Source: Gemmatimonadota bacterium (lineage in GTDB: Bacteria; Gemmatimonadota; Gemmatimonadetes; Longimicrobiales; Gaopeijiaceae). From it: DNA of 43,820 nt. The position numbers and the translations under genes are program-made. The notes below the pieces were generated by a model. That model saw only the letters and a list, made by a program, of their open reading frames with translations. It searched no databases and was not told the origin of the DNA. Shown one piece after another: positions 1-7,396 of the stretch; position 1 is the first letter of the stretch, and each line of letters begins with the position of its first letter. Location of the stretch: the NCBI GenBank assembly GCA_028873845.1, contig JAPPNO010000134.1, positions 1 to 43,820 of the forward strand. The letters are read 5' to 3'.

Positions 1-588
1 CGTGCGGTGGCGCCGCTTCCCGTTGACGAGCACCAGGGTGTGGTCGGGGGCCAGACCGCGCAGGTTGGCCGGCCGCGCGAAGGTCGCCGCGTCGCTGATC
101 GGCTGGATGTTCGCGTTGAGCGACGGGACCACGTTGCGGATCAGGTTCAGCAGGTCCGTGTCGGCCTGGTTGACGATCTCCCGGGTCGGGATCACGTCGA
201 CGGGAACGGGCGACTCGGTCACCGTTCTGGGCTGCGCACGGCTGCCCACGGCAACCAGTCCGCCAAGTTCGATCGCCATCGTGGCCAGCGCGACGTCCAG
301 GCGGGCCGTCCCCCCGTCCGTGATGGTGACTTCGCGTCGCACGAGCTGGTAGCCGATCAACCGGACCTCCACCTCGTGTGTCCCGGCCGGAATGCCGGTG
401 ATTTCGTAGGCGCCGCCAGCCATGGTGTTGGCGCCCATGTTGAGCCCGGCGATCGTGACCTGGGCCCCCTCCACCGCCGCGCCGGTGCCGGCCGCGGTGA
501 CGGTGCCCCGCAACGTGCCCTGAGCCGCGGCCAGGCCGGGCTGGGCAAGCGCGATCAGCGCTCCGATGAGAAACAGTCTCGATTTCAT
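1..588 (-). CDS. TonB-dependent receptor, N-terminal part (runs off window)
   Basis: This is the first 196 codons of an outer-membrane receptor; the C-terminal barrel lies beyond base 1. It starts at an ATG at 588 with a signal peptide of about 22 residues (MKSRLFLIGALIALAQPGLA then AQG). Residues 24 to about 100 look like a CarboxypepD_reg-type beta-sandwich (GTLRGTVTAAGTGAAVEGAQV, ending EVRLIGYQ). A plug-domain start follows, and the last visible residues (LVLVNGKRRHRT) are the well-conserved plug motif. Such receptors import large ligands across the outer membrane using TonB energy; the ligand cannot be told. The start lies 3 bases after the stop of the upstream aminotransferase gene, so the two are probably cotranscribed. 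Family assignment is confident. Confidence 0.85.
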   Translation of the reverse strand, partial: MKSRLFLIGALIALAQPGLAAAQGTLRGTVTAAGTGAAVEGAQVTIAGLNMGANTMAGGAYEITGIPAGTHEVEVRLIGYQLVRREVTITDGGTARLDVALATMAIELGGLVAVGSRAQPRTVTESPVPVDVIPTREIVNQADTDLLNLIRNVVPSLNANIQPISDAATFARPANLRGLAPDHTLVLVNGKRRHRT

Positions 589-591
589 TGG

Positions 592-1731
592 CTAGATCCA
601 TCCCTTTCCGCGAAAACCGCGCAGAGTGTCACAAAATCGGCCCATGTCCCCGGGAAGTCCGAAGGAGAGCCGGTTCCAGTCCAGCATGGGCGGGAAGTCC
701 CGCCCGACCAGAAAACCCGCCTCGGCCATGCGGCCGCGGTAGGTGGCGAGGTCGCCGTTGATCCGGTGCATGAGGAAGTTCGCCTGAGTTGGCAACCGCT
801 CCAACCCCAACTCGTCCAGGGTGGCCTCGACCATCTCCCGCGACTCGCTGTTGGCTGCGCGGCTTTTCTCCATGAGGGTCTCGTCACCGAAGGACGCACC
901 GGCCGCGGCGATCGCCAGCTGGTTGATGTTGTTCCTGGACGCGAAGTCGGACAGGCGCGCCGCCGTGTCGGGGTGCGCAATCCCGTACCCGATGCGAAGC
1001 CCCGCCAGCCCGTAGATCTTCGAGAATGTCCTCACGACCAGAACATTCCGTTTCTTTCCGATCCACGGTAGCGAACTCCACATGCGCTCGTCTTCCACGT
1101 ACTCGATGTACGCCTCGTCCGAGAGGAAGAAGACGTGCTCCGGGGCGTCCGCGATCCAAGCGTCGATCGCGGCGCTGGAGGTGATGGTCGCAGTCGGGTT
1201 GTTGGGGTTGCACAGGTAGACCAGCGCTGGACGGCCCGAGCTTTCGGCCGCTTCGCGCATCCGGTCCAGGTCGTGCTCGTATCCGGGAGTCAGCGGCACC
1301 CTCACGAGGTCGTACGCCTCGGTGCGCTGGTAATTGGTCACGGCCTCGTACGTCGGTTCCGCCATGACCAGCCTCGCACGCGGGGCGGCGTATGCCTGCA
1401 CCGCCATCTGCAGCACTTCCGCCGATCCGGTTCCCAACACGATCTGGCTGTCGGCCACCTCGTGAGCCGAGGCCAGCCTGCTTACGAGTGCCCGGTGCTG
1501 GTCCGCCGGGTACCGGTTGGCGAGAACCACGGCCTCGACCAGCGCGTCCTTCGCGGCCGGCGAGATCCCAAGCGGATTCTCGTTGGAACTGAGGCGCACA
1601 CGGCCGTCAGCGGCAGCACGCCCGGGGCCGCCGACAATCGCGGCCAGGGGGTCCGCCACACCCCCGATTCCGCCCCCCCCCGCCACAAGTCCTGCAAGCG
1701 TTCCCGTCCTGATGAAGTCACGTCTTCGCAT
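592..1731 (-). CDS. Tat-exported histidinol-phosphate-aminotransferase-like PLP enzyme
   Basis: This is a fold-type I PLP aminotransferase of the HisC/AspC class, 379 residues from the chosen ATG. Visible motifs are NENPLG near the N-terminus, CNPNNPT at about residues 174-180, SDEAY, and the Schiff-base lysine in RTFSKIYGLAGLRIGYG (K about 238). An AGGAGG sits 7 bases before the ATG at 1731, which settles the start against an ATG 22 codons upstream. Unusually, the protein begins MRRRDFIRTGTLAGLVAGGG, a twin-arginine signal, so it is predicted to be exported folded with its cofactor. An exported enzyme is unlikely to serve cytosolic histidine synthesis, so hisC is not assigned. It overlaps no neighbour but leaves only 3 bases to the TonB receptor downstream, which suggests a joint role in using an imported amine or amino acid (inference). 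Confidence 0.85.
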   Translation of the reverse strand: MRRRDFIRTGTLAGLVAGGGGIGGVADPLAAIVGGPGRAAADGRVRLSSNENPLGISPAAKDALVEAVVLANRYPADQHRALVSRLASAHEVADSQIVLGTGSAEVLQMAVQAYAAPRARLVMAEPTYEAVTNYQRTEAYDLVRVPLTPGYEHDLDRMREAAESSGRPALVYLCNPNNPTATITSSAAIDAWIADAPEHVFFLSDEAYIEYVEDERMWSSLPWIGKKRNVLVVRTFSKIYGLAGLRIGYGIAHPDTAARLSDFASRNNINQLAIAAAGASFGDETLMEKSRAANSESREMVEATLDELGLERLPTQANFLMHRINGDLATYRGRMAEAGFLVGRDFPPMLDWNRLSFGLPGDMGRFCDTLRGFRGKGWI

Positions 1732-1901
1732 CTGCAAGCCTCCTCGCACTTTGCCTGCCTTCCGCATTGGCGAACCGATGATCTCGTGACCACACATCTA
1801 TCGTAACACAACCGGTCACGTGCGGGTTGCCCCGGACGGCCCTCATTCGCACCGCATTACCACACCAATATGGCCATTCGGAGCCACCCTGGCCACCCAT
1901 C

Positions 1902-2609
1902 TCACCCCCGGGAGCCCGCATTCAGCACCTCGTCGGTCGTTCCAGTCATCTCCCGACGCGTCAGCACGACCGGGATCACCCCCGCCGCGAAGAGGGCATC
2001 GAAAAAGCGCTTGACGGTAAATCCCGCATCCTCCTGGATGGCCCACTCGGCCATCAGCTCCTCGATCTGGCTCTTGCCGGTCAGGTAGCTCGTTCCATGG
2101 CCGGGCTGCAGGTAGAGGTGCTGCTGGTTGCGGACCAGCGCTGCATCGGGGATCCATCCGCGAGGCGTCTGCCCGGTGGCGTGCCCGACCGCCTCCTCCA
2201 TGTCGAAGACGTTGCCGTGGGAATGGAGGCCGCTGAGCGCGCGTGCCGCCCTCCGTGCGAGCATGACCCACACCAGTTGGCGGGATCTCGGCCTTCCGTC
2301 CAACAGACCCGCGGGCATCATCATTTTCTCCATCCCCGTGGCAAGGCCCTCCGATCGCGCATCCCACAAGTTATAGAGCAAGGGCGTGTTGCGCACGGGG
2401 CTGGTGTGGGACACCTCGACCATGGCCGCCAGTTCGATCCGGTGGTGGAGGTGGGTGCGCAGCTCGATCGGATCGCGGTAGTTCAACTCGCTGAAGAAGT
2501 TACGGATTTCGCCGGGGGTCGCCGGCGTGAAGGCGCCGTTCTTCGCGCGGAGCGCCGGGTCCATCCAGTCCTCGACCGTCCGGATCCGGTCTGCATCCGG
2601 AAAGCGCAT
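1902..2609 (-). CDS. DUF885-family protein, C-terminal portion only (probable remnant)
   Basis: The roughly 235 residues resemble the C-terminal third of DUF885 proteins, which normally have about 550-600 residues. Supporting stretches are the EGLATGMEKMMM block, RAARALSGLHSHGN, FDMEEAVGHATGQTP, and QPGHGTSYLTGKSQIEEL. The latter matches the family pattern of a helix leading to a P-G-x-x-x-S-Y-x-x-G motif. The region where full-length members carry an HExxPGH-like motif reads VEVSHTSPVRN, so the catalytic-type residues appear lost. No N-terminal part exists upstream: stops occur directly before 2640 and the ABC exporter gene ends at 2713. The ATG at 2609 was chosen; a TTG at 2639 is an alternative. 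It is either a decayed gene or a short divergent paralogue; no frameshift is visible in the remaining frame. Confidence 0.55.
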   Translation of the reverse strand: MRFPDADRIRTVEDWMDPALRAKNGAFTPATPGEIRNFFSELNYRDPIELRTHLHHRIELAAMVEVSHTSPVRNTPLLYNLWDARSEGLATGMEKMMMPAGLLDGRPRSRQLVWVMLARRAARALSGLHSHGNVFDMEEAVGHATGQTPRGWIPDAALVRNQQHLYLQPGHGTSYLTGKSQIEELMAEWAIQEDAGFTVKRFFDALFAAGVIPVVLTRREMTGTTDEVLNAGSRG

Positions 2610-2712
2610 GTACTCGGCGCAGCCTTCGATCCTGCCCAACCTTAATCTACGTCCCGCACGTTCGAAAACGTCACTTCGAGCCGGACCGCTGGGGATCCGC
2701 GGGCGGCCGACG

Positions 2713-4551
2713 TCACACCGGCTCGCCGTCCGCCCCCGACCCCGGCAGCAGCTCCTCCCCCGGGTTCACGAACCGGTTCATTTCGATCCGGTACTGCCGG
2801 TCGTGCAACTCGCGGTAGCGGCCGTCCGCCGCCATCAACTCGTCGTGGGTGCCGCGCTCCACGATCCGGCCCTCCTCGATCACCAGGATCTGGTCGGCGC
2901 TGCGGATGGTGGAGAGACGGTGCGCGATAACGAAGGTCGTACGGCCGCGGCGCAGCGCCCGCAGTCCTTCCTGAATCTGCGCCTCGCTCTCCGAATCAAG
3001 GCTGGAGGTGGCTTCGTCCAGCACGAGGATCCTGGGGTCGGCCAGGATCGCGCGGGCGATCGCGAGCCTCTGCCGCTGGCCGCCCGACACCCGGATGCCG
3101 CGCTCTCCGATGACCGTGTCGTAGCCGTCGGGGAAGGCGGTGATGAACTCGTGGCAGTGCGCCAGCCGGGCCGCGCGCATCACGTCGTCGCGGGTGGCGC
3201 GCGTGTGGCCGTAGCGGATGTTGTGTTCGATGGTGTCGTCGAAGAGGAAGTTGTCCTGGAGCACCACACCCACATGGCGCCGGTAGTCGGCGAGGCGCAG
3301 CCGCGCCAGGTCGCGGCCGTCGACGAGGATGCGGCCGGAGTCGGGGGCGTTGAAGGAGAGGACGAGGCTGGCCAGCGTACTCTTCCCCGAACCGGACGAT
3401 CCGACCAGTGCGGTGGTGGAGCCCGGCGGCGCCTCGAGCGAAACGCCCCTCAGCACGGGTACGGCGTCGTCGTAGGAGAAGGACACGTTCTCGAAGGCGA
3501 TTCCACCCTCGGTTCCCCTCAGTGGCTCCTTCCCCTCGTCACCGTCGGTCTCGGTGGACATCGAGCGCAGCTCCCTGATCCTGTCCAGTCCCGCGAAGGC
3601 CTCGGTGATCTGGGTGCCGATGCTCGCCATCTGCACCAGCGGACCGGCCATCATCCCGGTCAGGAAGACGTACATGACGAAGTCGCCCAGCGTCATGGAC
3701 CCCCCGAGGATGGCGCGCCCGCCGATCACGATCATCACCACGCTGATCGACCCTACGATCACCGATGAGAACGACGTCACGGCCGAGACCCCCAGCACCG
3801 ACCGGGCCACGTTGCGCAGCAGCCGGTGGGCACCGCGCGCGAAGACGAGGTCCTCCTTACGTTCGGCGGTGTACGCCTTGACGATGCGCACACCGGCAAA
3901 GCTCTCGCCCAGCCGCCCGGTCACCTCGGCGTTGATCCGGCCGCGCTCCCTGAACAGCGGCCGGAGTCGCCGGAACGCGAAGGCCATCGCCCCGCCGAAG
4001 GCCAGCAGGACCGCCATGGTGAAGACGGTCAGCTGCCAGTTCAGGTAGAGCAGGATCGCGAAGCACGCCACCGAGGTGACGACGCCGCCCGTCAGCTGCA
4101 CCAGACCGGTGCCGACCAGGTTCCGGATCCCCTCCGCATCGGTCATGACCCGCGAGATCAGGACCCCGGACCTGGTGGAGTCGAAGTAGCCCACCGGGAG
4201 GCGCGCCACGTGGGCCTGCACGGTCTTCCGCATCTCGGTGATGGCCCTCTGGGCCGTGACGCCGAGGATCCGGGACAGCGAGAAGGAGCTGGCGCCCTGG
4301 ATCAGGGTCGCGGCCGCGACGACGAGGGCCAGCGGCACCAGGAGATCCGTGCGTCCCTGACCCACCACGTCGTCGATCAGGTACTTGGAGGACGCGGGCG
4401 GGACGAGCCCCGCCAGCCGGCCGATGACCATGACCACGAGGCCGAAGACCACCCGGCGGCGGTAGCGCCAGATGATCTCGCGGGCCTCCCTCCAGACTCT
4501 GGCCGGCTGCAGCTTCGTCGTTTCGCGCACGTCCTCCGGTCCGGTTGGCAT
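2713..4551 (-). CDS. MsbA-like ABC exporter (fused permease-ATPase)
   Basis: This is a type IV half-transporter of 612 residues, the usual length for MsbA/LmrA-like homodimers that flip lipids or export drugs across the inner membrane. The N-terminal membrane domain (about 30-320) has six hydrophobic segments and the coupling-helix sequence GESFAGVRIVKAY. The nucleotide-binding domain shows Walker A GSSGSGKST (about 384-392), Q-loop VVLQDNFLF, signature VSGGQ (about 488-492), Walker B ILVLDEATS (about 508-516) and H-loop IAHRLST (H about 545). All catalytic residues are present. There is no strong ribosome-binding site at the ATG; a 13-bp GC hairpin lies between it and the preceding TPR lipoprotein gene. 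Given the LPS genes in this window, lipid A-core export is a possible role, but sequence alone does not distinguish it from multidrug export. Confidence 0.9.
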   Translation of the reverse strand: MPTGPEDVRETTKLQPARVWREAREIIWRYRRRVVFGLVVMVIGRLAGLVPPASSKYLIDDVVGQGRTDLLVPLALVVAAATLIQGASSFSLSRILGVTAQRAITEMRKTVQAHVARLPVGYFDSTRSGVLISRVMTDAEGIRNLVGTGLVQLTGGVVTSVACFAILLYLNWQLTVFTMAVLLAFGGAMAFAFRRLRPLFRERGRINAEVTGRLGESFAGVRIVKAYTAERKEDLVFARGAHRLLRNVARSVLGVSAVTSFSSVIVGSISVVMIVIGGRAILGGSMTLGDFVMYVFLTGMMAGPLVQMASIGTQITEAFAGLDRIRELRSMSTETDGDEGKEPLRGTEGGIAFENVSFSYDDAVPVLRGVSLEAPPGSTTALVGSSGSGKSTLASLVLSFNAPDSGRILVDGRDLARLRLADYRRHVGVVLQDNFLFDDTIEHNIRYGHTRATRDDVMRAARLAHCHEFITAFPDGYDTVIGERGIRVSGGQRQRLAIARAILADPRILVLDEATSSLDSESEAQIQEGLRALRRGRTTFVIAHRLSTIRSADQILVIEEGRIVERGTHDELMAADGRYRELHDRQYRIEMNRFVNPGEELLPGSGADGEPV

Positions 4552-4625
4552 GGGTGGCAGGGAACGGCCCGTTCCGAGTGTTCGGCTCGGTCCCGGTCAT
4601 CCCCGTTTCGGTCCTGTCGCACCCG

Positions 4626-4666
4626 GGCCCGCCCCCGTGCTCGACATTCGGCGACGGGGGCGGGCC
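4626..4666 (-). terminator. 13-bp perfect GC hairpin between the TPR lipoprotein and ABC exporter genes
   Basis: Bases 4626-4638 (GGCCCGCCCCCGT) are the exact reverse complement of 4654-4666, with a 15-base loop. It lies 43 bases after the stop of the TPR lipoprotein gene and 75 bases before the ABC exporter ATG on the transcribed strand. No U-tract follows, so it may be a weak terminator, an attenuator or an mRNA-stabilising structure. Confidence 0.45.
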
Positions 4667-4708
4667 GGCAGGGTGCCCGGGTGGGGGCCCGGGACGGTCT
4701 CCGGTCCA

Positions 4709-5716
4709 TCAATCGCCCTGCCCGGAGTAGCCCCGCCAGGGGTGCTCGACGAGGCCGGGGTCCTCCTCCCCGGGCACGCCCATGAGTCCTTTCCGATAAT
4801 CGTCGGCGAGGAGGCCGATGTCCACCTCGGGCGCGGCGTCCTCCGGCACGAGTTCGCGCAGGCGGGCCACACTGGCGGCCGCCCGGGTGTGGCCGGGGTC
4901 GATGGCGACGGCCTCGGCGAAGGCCTCCAGCGCGGCCGCCGGGTAGCCCGCTCCCTCCAGCGCCGCGCCCAGGTTCGAGTGGAACATCGCGTTGGCGCTG
5001 TCCACACGAGTGGCCAGGGCCAGCGGCCCAACCGCCTCGTCGTGGCGGCCGCGCAGAATGAGCAGGTAGCCCATGTTGTTGAGTGACCAGTGGTCGTCGG
5101 GGTCGAGCCACAGCGCTTCCTCGTACATGGCGAGCGCTGCGGTGGGGTCCCCCGCCTCGGCGAGCGCTCGCGCCAGCACACGTTTTGCGGCAACCGACGA
5201 CGGGTCCAGGTCCGCGGCCAGCGTCGCATGCTCCTTCGCCTCGTGCGGACGCCCGATCTCGATGAGCACGCGGGCCAGGTTCACCCTTCCCTTGACATGA
5301 TCGGGAGCGTACCCCACCCACTCGCGCAGATGGGTCTCGGCGGCGGTGGTCTCGCCACCCTTCCAGGCGGCGATTCCCTCGTCGTAGTGCTCCCAGGGGG
5401 CCTTGGGCGGGGCGGCGGGTTCCGCAGGCGGCGTCTCGTCTTCGGTCGGCCCCGCGACCGGGGGCACGCTTGTCTCCGACGTGTCGGCTCCGGGGGAGGG
5501 CGTGGCGGTTTCGGTTGCGACGGGCATCCGAGGCTGCGCGGGCGTGGCCATCACCGTCTGCGCGCCGACCTCTACGTAGGCGACCCCCTCCATCGTGTCG
5601 CCCTTCCTCTCGCCGTCGCACGCCATCGACGCGGCGAGAAGCGCGGCCCCGAGCGCCGCGGCCGTCCAGCGCAGCACCCTCTCCGAACGATCGTTTCCAG
5701 CAGTTCTGCTGTCCAT
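4709..5716 (-). CDS. TPR-repeat lipoprotein
   Basis: The product has 335 residues from an ATG preceded by AGGAGG at 5 bases. The N-terminus (RVLRWTAAALGAALLAASMAC) is a signal peptide with a Cys in lipobox position, though the lipobox is not canonical. A low-complexity Pro/Thr/Glu-rich linker of about 60 residues follows. At least six tetratricopeptide repeats fill about 95-290; typical units are VNLARVLIEIGRPHEAKEHA, AALAMYEEALWLDPDDHWSL and SNLGAALEGAGYPAAALEAF. TPR arrays bind protein partners; no enzymatic domain is present. The protein is probably a periplasm- or envelope-anchored scaffold. It may be transcribed with the ABC exporter downstream, subject to the intervening hairpin. Confidence 0.8.
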   Translation of the reverse strand: MDSRTAGNDRSERVLRWTAAALGAALLAASMACDGERKGDTMEGVAYVEVGAQTVMATPAQPRMPVATETATPSPGADTSETSVPPVAGPTEDETPPAEPAAPPKAPWEHYDEGIAAWKGGETTAAETHLREWVGYAPDHVKGRVNLARVLIEIGRPHEAKEHATLAADLDPSSVAAKRVLARALAEAGDPTAALAMYEEALWLDPDDHWSLNNMGYLLILRGRHDEAVGPLALATRVDSANAMFHSNLGAALEGAGYPAAALEAFAEAVAIDPGHTRAAASVARLRELVPEDAAPEVDIGLLADDYRKGLMGVPGEEDPGLVEHPWRGYSGQGD

Positions 5717-6022
5717 CCTGTCCTCCTGTTCCCTGGCCCGGGGTCGGCCGGCCGGATGTCGTTCCAGGCCGAGGCGCCAGGGCCGTTGCATTTGTCTGAC
5801 ACTGGGGCAATGGTCGGGCCAGGCAGCCGAGACGAGTGGGTGGAGGAAGCTAAGACGTTGCAATAACGTCACTTCGGCAGTCGGCGCGGTTCGCGCCACC
5901 TCTCAGGCGCACCGGCCGCTCGTGTACGATTGGACACGAACATGAGCCCTGGCAGTGAGCGCGGGGCCACCGGTTGCAGAGCCGGCGGGAACCGGAGGGG
6001 AGCCCGCCCGCCCGCCGGGCGG
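5717..6022. other. Intergenic region, 306 bases, no gene seen
   Basis: This separates the sigma-54 regulator stop from the TPR lipoprotein start. Just past the regulator stop, the minus strand carries CCGCCC-GGC-GGGCGG, a short GC hairpin without a U-tract that may end the regulator transcript. Bases 5920-5925 and 5934-5939 form an inverted repeat (TCGTGT/ACACGA) that could be an operator for the TPR gene. I see no convincing coding frame or -35/-10 pair. Confidence 0.4.
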
Positions 6023-7396
6023 TCAATCCGTCGGGCGGCGGATCCCCAGACGGTTCATGATCTTGAGCAGGCTGGAGTGGTCGGCGAGACCGAGGGCCCG
6101 TGCCGTCCTGCCGATCTTCCAGTCGTTGGCGCCGAGCGCCGCGCGCACGATGCCGGTCTCGGCGGCGACCTTCTGCTCGCGGAAGGTGCCCGGCGGAGGG
6201 CCGGCCGGCACGCCGGGCTGCGCACCGCGGGGCGCCAGATCCGGCGGCAGGTCGCGGGCCTCGAGCGTGGCTCCGTCCGACGCGATGATCATGCGTTCGA
6301 CGGTGTTGCGCAGCTCCCGCACGTTGTTGCGCCCCCATCGGCGCGATTGGAGCACGGCCACGGCCTCGTCCGACAGGGGGCGGGCCGAGAGTCCCAGACC
6401 GGGCGCGAGGGTGGCTGCGAAGTGGGCGGCCAGCAGGGGAACATCGCCGGGCCGGTCGCGCAGCGGCGGCACCCGCAGCACATGGATGTTGAGCCTGTAC
6501 AGCAGGTCTTCCCGGAAGGACCCCTTCTCCACCTCGGCGTCGAGGTCGCGATGGGTGGCAGCCACCACCCGCGCACCCACCACGATGGGGTCCTCGCCGC
6601 CGAGGCGCGTCACTTCGCCCCCTTCCAGCACCCTCAGCAGACGCGCCTGCACGCCACCCGGCAGCTCGCCGATCTCGTCCAGGAAGAGCGTTCCGGCGGA
6701 GGCGCGTTCGAAGGCGCCCCGCCGCGCCTTGACGGCCCCGGTGAAGGCCCCGCGGTCGTGCCCGAAGAGGTCGCTGTCGACGAGTCCTTCGGAGAAGGCG
6801 CCACAATTCACCGGGACGAACGCTTCGTCGCGGCGCGGGCTCAGCCGGTGCAGCTCCCGCGCGACAAGCTCCTTGCCGGTGCCGCTCTCTCCAAGTACCA
6901 GCACCGGACTGGGAATGCGCGCCAACCGGCCGATCGCGGTTCGCACCCCCAACATGGCTTCGCTCTCGCCGATCAGCGGCGAGCCTCCCGACACCTGCTC
7001 CTCCATCTGGCCGAGCCGGTCGCGCAGGTCGGACTGGCGGAGCGCCAGGCGGACCTCGTGCACCACGCGCTCCATCGGTTCGGCCTTGTCGACGAACCCG
7101 AAGGCGCCGAGGCGCACCGCCTCCACGCAGCGGTCGAAGCTCCCGGTCCCGGTGTAGACGATGACCGGCACGTCGATCTCCTGGTGCTCCATGGCCCTGA
7201 GCACGTCGAAGCCGTCGAGGCCGGGCATCTCCAGGTCGAGGATCACGCAGTCGACGACCTCGCGCGCCAGGATGTCGAGTCCCTCCGCCCCGCCCCCCGC
7301 CACCCGCGTCCGGAAGCGCCCCAGGCGCTCGAGGTCGTATGCGTACTGTTCGGCCAGGGGACGCACGTCGTCCACGATCAGCACCAGCTTTCGCAT
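6023..7396 (-). CDS. Sigma-54-dependent response regulator (NtrC family)
   Basis: The 457-residue protein has the standard three-domain layout. The receiver domain (1-120) has the acidic pocket VDD (about 8-10), phospho-acceptor D54 in VILDLEMPG and switch lysine K104. The AAA+ domain has Walker A GESGTGKE (about 169-176), the sigma-54-contact loop GAFTGA (about 216-221), Walker B GTLFLDEIG (about 235-243) and the arginine-finger region RLNIHVLRVPPLRDR. The C-terminus is a Fis-type helix-turn-helix (TARALGLADHSSLLKIM). It would activate RNA polymerase-sigma-54 at its targets once phosphorylated by the adjacent kinase. Its ATG overlaps the kinase stop by one base (TGATG), with AGGAGG upstream, so the two are translationally coupled. 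The target promoters are not evident. Confidence 0.93.
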   Translation of the reverse strand: MRKLVLIVDDVRPLAEQYAYDLERLGRFRTRVAGGGAEGLDILAREVVDCVILDLEMPGLDGFDVLRAMEHQEIDVPVIVYTGTGSFDRCVEAVRLGAFGFVDKAEPMERVVHEVRLALRQSDLRDRLGQMEEQVSGGSPLIGESEAMLGVRTAIGRLARIPSPVLVLGESGTGKELVARELHRLSPRRDEAFVPVNCGAFSEGLVDSDLFGHDRGAFTGAVKARRGAFERASAGTLFLDEIGELPGGVQARLLRVLEGGEVTRLGGEDPIVVGARVVAATHRDLDAEVEKGSFREDLLYRLNIHVLRVPPLRDRPGDVPLLAAHFAATLAPGLGLSARPLSDEAVAVLQSRRWGRNNVRELRNTVERMIIASDGATLEARDLPPDLAPRGAQPGVPAGPPPGTFREQKVAAETGIVRAALGANDWKIGRTARALGLADHSSLLKIMNRLGIRRPTD

